Positions 1 to 4,877 of a stretch of DNA of 7,048 nt are shown here, one piece after another. Numbering within the stretch: the first letter of the stretch is position 1; every line of letters starts with the position of its first letter. The stretch comes from Acidobacteriaceae bacterium. Lineage in GTDB: Bacteria > Acidobacteriota > Terriglobia > Terriglobales > Acidobacteriaceae. Location: NCBI GenBank assembly GCA_027306745.1, contig DAHUZD010000182.1:1-7048 (forward strand). The letters run 5' to 3'. Made by a program: the position numbers and the translations under genes. The notes under the pieces are model-generated. The model was not told where the DNA came from and searched no databases. It worked only from the letters and a program-made list of their open reading frames with translations.

Positions 1-1112
1 CCGGCTTCGACCCCACCGCCCCCGACCTGCACCTGGGCCACACCGTGCTCATCCGCAAGCTGAAACACTTTCAGGACATGGGCCACACCATCGTCTTTTT
101 GATTGGCGACTTTACCGGCCTGATCGGCGACCCCACCGGGCGCTCGGTGACGCGCAAGCCTCTCTCGCGCGAGGAATTGGACAAAAACGCGGCCACCTAC
201 AAGGCGCAGGTCTTCAAGATTCTCGATGCGGACAAAACCGAGGTGCGCTACAACTCCGAATGGCTGGATAAGCTGGGATTTGAGGGCATCATCCGCTTGG
301 CGGCGAAGTACACCGTTTCGCAGATGCTGGAGCGCGAGGACTTTCACCAGCGCTTCAACGCCGAGCAGCCCATCAGCCTGCATGAGCTGCTCTATCCGCT
401 GGCGCAGGGCTATGACTCTGTGGCACTCGAAGCCGATGTGGAGATGGGCGGCACCGATCAAAAATTCAATCTGCTGGTGGGCCGTGAATTGCAGCGCCAC
501 TACGCCCAGCCTTCGCAGATTGTGCTGACCATGCCGATTCTTGAAGGCTTGGACGGCGTGCAGAAGATGTCGAAGTCGCTGGGCAACGCCATCGGCATTC
601 AAGAGCCGCCCTTCGAAATGTACGGCAAGCTAATGTCCATCTCCGACGAGTTGATGTGGCGCTACTGTACGCTGCTGACCGATCTGCGCCCGCAGGAGAT
701 TGAGCAGATGCGGCAACAGGTCTCCAGCGGAGCTTTGCATCCGATGGAGGCGAAGAAGAAGTTGGCGCGAACGATTACCGCTGGCTTCCATTCCGAGGCC
801 GCCGCGCAACAGGCCGACGCCGATTGGGCGCGTCAGTTTCAAAAGCGCGAGATGCCCGAGAGTGCCGAAGAGGTGCGCATCGGCAAGGATGTGCTGGGCT
901 GGAATGCAGAGACAAGCTCCGTGCGTGCGGACAAACTGCTGGTGCACTGCGCCTTGGCTGACTCCGCCACAGACGCAGCGCGCAGGCTCAAGAGCAACTC
1001 GGTGCACATTGCCGATGCGCTGCACACCGCGCCGTGGATCCGCCTGGACACACTGCCCGCCAAGCTGGCCATTCGCACAGGCAAACGCGCCAAGGTCGCC
1101 GTTATCGAATAG
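1..1112 (+). CDS. tyrS: Tyrosyl-tRNA synthetase, 5'-truncated by window edge
   Basis: Cytoplasmic class I aminoacyl-tRNA synthetase that charges tRNA-Tyr with tyrosine using ATP. The reading frame is open from base 3 and gives 369 visible residues up to a TAG stop. It opens within the class I signature [13 protein letters not shown], where HLGH is the HIGH motif at visible residues 10-13. Then come [13 protein letters not shown], the tyrosine and ATP pocket stretches YPLAQGYDS and [13 protein letters not shown], and the KMSKS loop at about residues 188-192. The C-terminal 70 residues, beginning near [13 protein letters not shown], look like the S4-type RNA-binding domain. The KMSKS loop and the order of motifs match the TyrZ-type branch (as in Bacillus TyrZ) rather than E. 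coli TyrS, which has KFGKT. Family members have about 410-430 residues, so roughly 40-50 N-terminal residues are missing; the GTG at base 45 is internal and not the start. It converges on the protease gene across a 32-bp gap. The identification is very secure; only the start is unseen. Confidence 0.97.
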   Translation, partial: GFDPTAPDLHLGHTVLIRKLKHFQDMGHTIVFLIGDFTGLIGDPTGRSVTRKPLSREELDKNAATYKAQVFKILDADKTEVRYNSEWLDKLGFEGIIRLAAKYTVSQMLEREDFHQRFNAEQPISLHELLYPLAQGYDSVALEADVEMGGTDQKFNLLVGRELQRHYAQPSQIVLTMPILEGLDGVQKMSKSLGNAIGIQEPPFEMYGKLMSISDELMWRYCTLLTDLRPQEIEQMRQQVSSGALHPMEAKKKLARTITAGFHSEAAAQQADADWARQFQKREMPESAEEVRIGKDVLGWNAETSSVRADKLLVHCALADSATDAARRLKSNSVHIADALHTAPWIRLDTLPAKLAIRTGKRAKVAVIE

Positions 1113-1118
1113 CGTCTT

Positions 1119-1144
1119 ACGGCATCGATATATTCTGATGCCGT
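1119..1144. terminator. Hairpin between convergent tyrS and protease genes, possible bidirectional terminator
   Basis: A perfect 8-bp inverted repeat, ACGGCATC (1119-1126) and GATGCCGT (1137-1144), encloses a 10-base AT-rich loop. It sits between the tyrS stop (ends 1112) and the protease stop (begins 1145), so it could serve both strands. Neither side is followed by a run of T, so it is not a canonical intrinsic terminator. It may pause polymerase or protect 3' ends. The structure is read directly; the function is inferred. Confidence 0.5.
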
Positions 1145-2152
1145 CTAGGGCAACAGCAGGCTTTGCCGTGACACCGACAGCGGCGGCGGCCCGATGGGTT
1201 TGGCCACGGCGGCCTCCGGCTTTAATTCGAGAATCATGTGCCCATGCGGCACGTCAAAGATCACCTTGCTGAAGTTGGTCAGGTAGGCCATGCCGACCAC
1301 TCCGCAGGTCATCTTCTTTTTCTTCACCAACGGAGGGGAGGCAGGCATTGTAAAGATGGTCATGCCCGTGGTTTGCAGCGACCCCATGTTCATGGAGGGC
1401 AGCAGACCCATCTGCACAGGGAAATATCCGCCCAACCCATACGCAAGAAACGTGTGCGAGTTGAGAAAAGCTCCATCCATGTGCGCCTTGTAAACGTAGT
1501 TGGGGTAGAGCATCAATGTCACATCACTGCCCGTGTCTACGGCAACGATAGCCTGGCGCTGGTCATGCCGCGCCGTATCGATAGAGATGCGCACGTTGGT
1601 CGAGTGCTTCTTGTCCGCCAGAGCCAGAACATCTCCCTTGCCCTTGTAATGGAAGTCCTGTGTCGGGGTCAGCGTGAGCATTTGCCGTTGAAAGTCCAAC
1701 GCAACTGCATACCGGTTCAACAACGGAAAGCCCAGAATGCCATCGATGCGATGCACGTAAGCCTCGGCCAAGCCATGCAGGTCCACCAGCGTCAAAGTAT
1801 GTGCAATCTGCGTGTGGTCCAACTCTACATCCACATCTTTGGCCGCGGCCACAGTCACACGTCCATCGCCCAAACCTAAGTCTTTTTCCCTGACTACGCC
1901 CTCAGGCTTCAAACCCAGGGCCTGCGCGGTTTGCATATCTAATATGTCCGCGCTGGCACCCGTGTCCAACAGAAACTGCATGCCCGGAACACCGTTCACG
2001 GTCAGCGTAAGAAAAATATGTTTTTTGTAGAACTCCACGGGCACGGTAACCGATCCAGAACGCAGCTCAGCATGTGCAGGCATCTGCGCGGAGCTGGTCA
2101 CACCGGATTGCATGAGTACTGCTGAAAGCACGAGAAACGCTCCACCGATCAT
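1145..2152 (-). CDS. Secreted protein with two retropepsin-like aspartic protease lobes
   Basis: A protein of 335 residues that resembles bacterial retropepsin-like (clan AA) aspartic proteases. The first 23-28 residues form a hydrophobic export signal with possible cleavage after SSA or AHA, though the n-region lacks a positive charge. Lobe 1 (about 35-165) carries the catalytic-type motif LLDTGAS (Asp63) and the matching IDGILGF (137-142). Lobe 2 (about 185-312) carries AVDTGSD (Asp206) and CGVVGMAYL (283-291), which aligns in position with the ILG motif of lobe 1. Single-lobe retropepsins dimerise to pair two aspartates; here both could come from one chain, as in pepsin. The tail (313-335) is Pro-rich. 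The ATG at 2152 is preceded 8 bases away by a strong GGGGAGG ribosome binding site, which supports this start. It is transcribed divergently from the FmdE gene and converges on tyrS. The substrate is unknown. The protease-like fold is well supported; actual proteolysis is inferred. Confidence 0.88.
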   Translation of the reverse strand: MIGGAFLVLSAVLMQSGVTSSAQMPAHAELRSGSVTVPVEFYKKHIFLTLTVNGVPGMQFLLDTGASADILDMQTAQALGLKPEGVVREKDLGLGDGRVTVAAAKDVDVELDHTQIAHTLTLVDLHGLAEAYVHRIDGILGFPLLNRYAVALDFQRQMLTLTPTQDFHYKGKGDVLALADKKHSTNVRISIDTARHDQRQAIVAVDTGSDVTLMLYPNYVYKAHMDGAFLNSHTFLAYGLGGYFPVQMGLLPSMNMGSLQTTGMTIFTMPASPPLVKKKKMTCGVVGMAYLTNFSKVIFDVPHGHMILELKPEAAVAKPIGPPPLSVSRQSLLLP

Positions 2153-2160
2153 GGCGGCTT

Positions 2161-2167
2161 CCTCCCC
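2161..2167 (-). promoter_or_regulatory. Ribosome binding site of the aspartic protease gene
   Basis: Read on the minus strand, this is GGGGAGG, followed by 8 bases (AAGCCGCC) and then the ATG at 2152. It is the strongest Shine-Dalgarno match in the window and fixes the protease start. The two plus-strand genes immediately to the right lack such a site. Confidence 0.75.
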
Positions 2168-2198
2168 GATGCTGAAATCTTAACGCAAAATTGGTTTT

Positions 2199-2226
2199 AT
2201 TATCATGGATATTTTTCCAAGATCAA
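2199..2226 (-). promoter_or_regulatory. Putative sigma70-type promoter of the aspartic protease gene
   Basis: On the minus strand, TTGATC (2226-2221, 4 of 6 matches to TTGACA) is followed by a 16-base spacer and GATAAT (2204-2199, 5 of 6 matches to TATAAT). Transcription would start near 2192, giving a leader of about 40 bases that includes the ribosome binding site. The surrounding bases 2176-2222 are the most AT-rich stretch of the left half of the window. The hexamers are seen directly; promoter activity is inferred. Confidence 0.45.
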
Positions 2227-2250
2227 TAGGCCACTTTTCCTGGAATCCGG

Positions 2251-2279
2251 TTGGTCACGGCGAAGGATTGGTGCATACT
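2251..2279 (+). promoter_or_regulatory. Weak candidate promoter of the FmdE-family gene
   Basis: TTGGTC (2251-2256) and CATACT (2274-2279) are separated by exactly 17 bases and match the sigma70 consensus at 3 and 4 of 6 positions. Transcription from here would begin at about 2286, next to the ATG at 2287, which would make the messenger leaderless. That would fit the absence of a well-spaced ribosome binding site. The match is weak enough to arise by chance. Confidence 0.25.
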
Positions 2280-2286
2280 CAACGGA

Positions 2287-2934
2287 ATGGAGAGTTTGGA
2301 CGAGTTGTTGCGGCTGGCCGAAATTGCACACGGGCACCTGTGCGCGGGGCAAGTGCTGGGTGTACGCATGGCCCTGCGCGGTTGCGAACGGCTAGGCATC
2401 TGCGACCCGCGCGGAGCCGACCGCAAACGCCTGGTCACTTTTGTCGAGATTGATCGGTGCGCGACAGATGCCATTGCCGTGGTGACGGGCTGCCGCTTGG
2501 GCAAGCGCGCACTCAAGTTCCGCGACTGGGGAAAAATGGCCGCCACCTTTGTGGACTTGGCCACGGGCCGCGCCATTCGCATCGCCGCCAAGGAGTCCAG
2601 CAAAGAGGCCGCGCGCGCGCTGCATCCTGAAATCGAAAATAAAAATCAGCAGCAGATGCTGGCCTATCGTGAATTGTCGGACGAAACTCTTTTCGCAGAA
2701 GCCTGGGTGCGGGTGCCGCTCGATGCACGCGAGTTTCCCGGCTACAAATCCGGGCGCACTGCCTGCGCCATTTGCGGCGAAGGCATCAACTACGACCGCT
2801 TCATTCTGCGCGAAGGGCAAACCCTCTGCCATGGCTGCGCCGACACAGCCGCGCGCTATTATCAACCGCTGACAGAGGAAGCGACCCCGGAATCCGCGCC
2901 CATCCCACCGGGCGATTGTAAGTGTGGCGGCTAA
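2287..2934 (+). CDS. FmdE-family zinc-ribbon protein
   Basis: A protein of 215 residues of the FmdE family, named for a protein linked to molybdenum formylmethanofuran dehydrogenase operons. The N-terminal domain shows the family signature HGHLCAGQVLGVRMA (15-29), followed by VEIDRCATDAI with Cys58, TGCRLGKRALKFRDWGKMA (67-85, Cys69) and ATFVD. A C-terminal zinc ribbon has Cys160-x2-Cys163 and Cys181-x2-Cys184. The chain ends in CKCGG, a further Cys pair. A helical, Gln- and Glu-rich stretch (102-135) links the two domains. The ATG at 2287 was chosen because it lies 14 residues before HGH, as is usual in the family. The in-frame TTG at 2251 would add 12 unconserved residues. The only purine-rich site, GAAGGA at 2262, is too far away (19 bases). 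No other formylmethanofuran genes are visible, so a link to methanofuran is not supported; a molybdenum- or tungsten-enzyme accessory or metal-binding role is possible. The family call is secure, the function unknown. Confidence 0.9.
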   Translation: MESLDELLRLAEIAHGHLCAGQVLGVRMALRGCERLGICDPRGADRKRLVTFVEIDRCATDAIAVVTGCRLGKRALKFRDWGKMAATFVDLATGRAIRIAAKESSKEAARALHPEIENKNQQQMLAYRELSDETLFAEAWVRVPLDAREFPGYKSGRTACAICGEGINYDRFILREGQTLCHGCADTAARYYQPLTEEATPESAPIPPGDCKCGG

Positions 2935-2978
2935 GCGGCGCACGCCAGCAGCACCAGCCGCTACAATCATGCCTACGC

Positions 2979-4613
2979 ATGGACGCGAATCCTCAAACGG
3001 AGTCTACGCAGCCGCAGCCAGCCTCCAGCAGGCTCGGCTGGCTGCGCAGTTCGCACCAGCACACGGTCTTTTCCGCTGCGCTGTTGCTAATGGCCTCCAC
3101 GTTTCTGTCGCGTGTCATCGGATTGGTGCGCGAGAAGATCATCGCCTTTTACTTTGGCGCAGGCGCACAAACCGACGCCTACCGCGCAGCCTTTCAGTTG
3201 CCGGAGATGATTACCTATTTTCTCGTCGGTGGCGTGGCGTCGATCTCCATCATCACGCTGCTCAGCCACTACCGCGAGCAGGGCAAGAACGCAGAGGCGG
3301 ATGATGCCGTCTCTGTGATTCTGAGCACGGTGCTCTTTGTGCTGACCGTCGCCGTGGTGCTGGCGGAGTTTTTCGCTCCGCAGTACACGCACATTTTTTT
3401 TCCTGGCTTTGATGCACCCACAGCCGCGCTGTGCACGCACATGACGCGCATTTTGCTGCCCGCGCAGCTCTTCTTTTTTGCCGGTGGCGTGCTGGCCGCC
3501 GTGCAAATGGTGCACAAACAATTCACCTATCAGGCGCTGGCTCCGCTGCTATACAACGTGGGCATCATCGCGGGCGCGGTGCTGCTGGCGCACCGCTTCG
3601 GCGTCTCCTCGTTGGCGCTGGGCGCGCTGGCTGGCGCATCGATCGGCTGGTTTCTGTTGAACGCGCTGGGAGCGCACCGCACCGGTCTGCGTCTGCGCTT
3701 TCTACCCCGCTGGTCGCACCCGGCGCTGCGGGAGTGGCTGCGCCTGTCCATTCCATTGATGATCGGCGTCTCGCTGGTCACCGCTGACACATGGATCCTC
3801 TCCTACTTCGCCTCGCACGCGCGCGGAGAAATTGCGCGCCTCAGCTACGCCAAGCGGCTCTTCAGTATGCCGATGGCCATGCTCGGCCAGGCAGCGGGAG
3901 CGGCTTCGCTGCCCTTCTTCGCCTCGCTGGCCGGCAAGGGCCTGCTGCGTGAGTTCTCCTCCGCCGTCAATCGCTCCATCACGCGCATCTTCGCCTTTGC
4001 GTTTCTGCTTTCCGCGTGGATGATCGCCCTGGCTCATCCGGCGATCGATCTGGTGCTGCGCGGCGGCTCCTTTCACGCAGCGGATGTGCAAACCACGGCG
4101 CTCTACTTTGCGCTCTTCGCGCTCTCGCTCGCTTTGTGGTCGGCGCAGGCACTGTACGCGCGGGCTTTTTATGCGGCAGGCAATACGCTGACGCCCATGG
4201 CCGCCAGCACGCTGATTGCTGCTGCTTCGGTTCCACTCTACGGATTTTTCTTTCACCGCTGGGGTGGAGTGGGTCTGGCGCTGGCCTCCGGTACTGGCAT
4301 AACCGCACAGACTCTTGCGCTGGCGCTGTTGTTAAACGCACGGGGCCTCGTCCGGCTGCGTGAATTGGAGTACGCAGAGATGGCGCGCGCCCTGGCCGCT
4401 GCTGGCCTGGCCGGTGCAGGCGCGGTCTGGATGCTGCGGCATCTGCCGACGGCCCTGGGATACCGTGGGGATATGCTGCAACTCGCCGCTGGCTCCGTGC
4501 TCTGGTTTGTGCTGAGTTGGGGACTGCTGGCCGCCACCGGCTCCACACTGCCGCAGCAATTGCTCAGCCGCCTGCGCGGGCGCAGAGCCGCCAGCACTCC
4601 GGCGCAGACGTAG
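2979..4613 (+). CDS. murJ: Lipid II flippase MurJ (MviN family)
   Basis: An inner-membrane flippase that moves the lipid-linked peptidoglycan precursor lipid II to the periplasmic side for cell-wall assembly. From the ATG at 2979 it has 544 residues, near the usual 510-550, and is strongly hydrophobic over most of its length, as expected for a protein of 14 membrane helices. The first 30 residues are polar and cytoplasmic. Family motifs are STFLSRVIGLVRE (41-52), GAGAQTDAYRAAFQLP (61-75), LAPLLYNVGII (187-197), YAKRLFSMP (290-298) and ARAFYAAGNTLTP (394-406). Arg45, Arg51, Asp66 and Arg293 align with E. coli Arg18, Arg24, Asp39 and Arg270. The segment after LP reads EMITYFLVGG and lacks the paired arginines of E. 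coli LPNLLRR. No ribosome binding site precedes the ATG. A TACAAT hexamer at 2962-2967 could be a -10 element with a near-leaderless start. A GTG at 2922 would add 19 residues and overlap the FmdE gene. It lies 44 bases after FmdE and 12 before the DUF5522 gene. Confidence 0.96.
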   Translation: MDANPQTESTQPQPASSRLGWLRSSHQHTVFSAALLLMASTFLSRVIGLVREKIIAFYFGAGAQTDAYRAAFQLPEMITYFLVGGVASISIITLLSHYREQGKNAEADDAVSVILSTVLFVLTVAVVLAEFFAPQYTHIFFPGFDAPTAALCTHMTRILLPAQLFFFAGGVLAAVQMVHKQFTYQALAPLLYNVGIIAGAVLLAHRFGVSSLALGALAGASIGWFLLNALGAHRTGLRLRFLPRWSHPALREWLRLSIPLMIGVSLVTADTWILSYFASHARGEIARLSYAKRLFSMPMAMLGQAAGAASLPFFASLAGKGLLREFSSAVNRSITRIFAFAFLLSAWMIALAHPAIDLVLRGGSFHAADVQTTALYFALFALSLALWSAQALYARAFYAAGNTLTPMAASTLIAAASVPLYGFFFHRWGGVGLALASGTGITAQTLALALLLNARGLVRLRELEYAEMARALAAAGLAGAGAVWMLRHLPTALGYRGDMLQLAAGSVLWFVLSWGLLAATGSTLPQQLLSRLRGRRAASTPAQT

Positions 4614-4625
4614 AGAAAAATTACA

Positions 4626-4817
4626 ATGCACGAGAAGCCCCAGCCAAAAGACTGTACCAGCGACGAGGATTTCTACATGGACGGCCCGTACATGGTCTTC
4701 ACCGAGGCCTACCATCGCAAGCGCGGCTACTGCTGCCAGTCGGGCTGCCGCCATTGTCCGTATGGATTCGGCAAGCCGGAGACCTCGGCTGACACTGCGC
4801 TTCCTTCAGCCCAATAA
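4626..4817 (+). CDS. Small cysteine-rich DUF5522 protein
   Basis: A protein of 63 residues with the conserved core of the DUF5522 family: DEDFYMDGPYMVFTEAYHRK (14-33) followed by RGYCCQSGCRHCPYGF (33-48). The four cysteines (36, 37, 41, 44) plus His43 form a compact CCxxGCxxC cluster that probably binds a metal ion. The N-terminus (MHEKPQPKDCTSDEDF) adds a fifth cysteine, and the last 15 residues are low-complexity. There is no signal peptide or membrane segment, so it is probably cytoplasmic. The ATG lies 12 bases after the murJ stop. The only ribosome-binding-like sequence is TAGAGA, which includes the murJ stop codon, so it is probably co-transcribed and perhaps translationally linked with murJ. 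The CCxxGCxxC core recalls, from memory, the eukaryotic oxidoreductase-like N-terminal domain (OXLD1 type), but homology is not shown. No biochemical function is known to me. Despite its size, the conserved core makes it a real gene. Confidence 0.9.
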   Translation: MHEKPQPKDCTSDEDFYMDGPYMVFTEAYHRKRGYCCQSGCRHCPYGFGKPETSADTALPSAQ

Positions 4818-4820
4818 AAC

Positions 4821-4865
4821 ATCGCGCGATTTCTGCAGATGAATTCCCCAGAGAAGTGGCGCGCC
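4821..4865. other. Palindrome-rich convergent gap between DUF5522 and VWFA genes
   Basis: The 60-bp gap between two convergent stop codons contains four perfect palindromes in a row: ATCGCGCGAT (4821-4830), TCTGCAGA (4832-4839), GAATTC (4841-4846) and GGCGCGCC (4858-4865). None has a loop or a following T-run, so no intrinsic terminator is evident for either strand. They could be chance or weak 3'-end structure. A 26-codon open frame from ATG 4839 has no supporting features. Confidence 0.25.
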
Positions 4866-4877
4866 CTCAAGCCCGCA

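Noticed and set aside
700..1272. Plus-strand open frame of 190 codons overlapping the tyrS 3' end in another frame
   Set aside because: It is Arg-, Pro- and Ala-rich with no motif, overlaps the conserved S4 domain of tyrS, and runs across the hairpin.
1238..1879. Plus-strand open frame of 213 codons opposite the aspartic protease gene
   Set aside because: The minus-strand protein has two protease motif sets, a signal peptide and a strong ribosome binding site; the antisense product has no recognisable motif.
2198..2203. TATTAT as a plus-strand -10 element for the FmdE gene
   Set aside because: No acceptable -35 hexamer lies 16-18 bases upstream. The same AT-rich stretch gives a better promoter on the minus strand.
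2392..2970. Minus-strand open frame of 192 codons opposite the FmdE gene
   Set aside because: The plus frame carries the HGHLCAGQ signature and a zinc ribbon; the opposite frame has no family resemblance.
3702..4548. Overlapping minus-strand open frames of 184 and 189 codons opposite murJ
   Set aside because: The products are Arg-, Gln- and Pro-rich with no domain, in the shadow of a well-supported MurJ frame.
4833..4865. PstI, EcoRI and AscI-like sites close together, suggesting a cloning junction
   Set aside because: Sequence on both sides is continuous native-looking coding DNA with no vector sequence; short palindromes of this kind can occur by chance.
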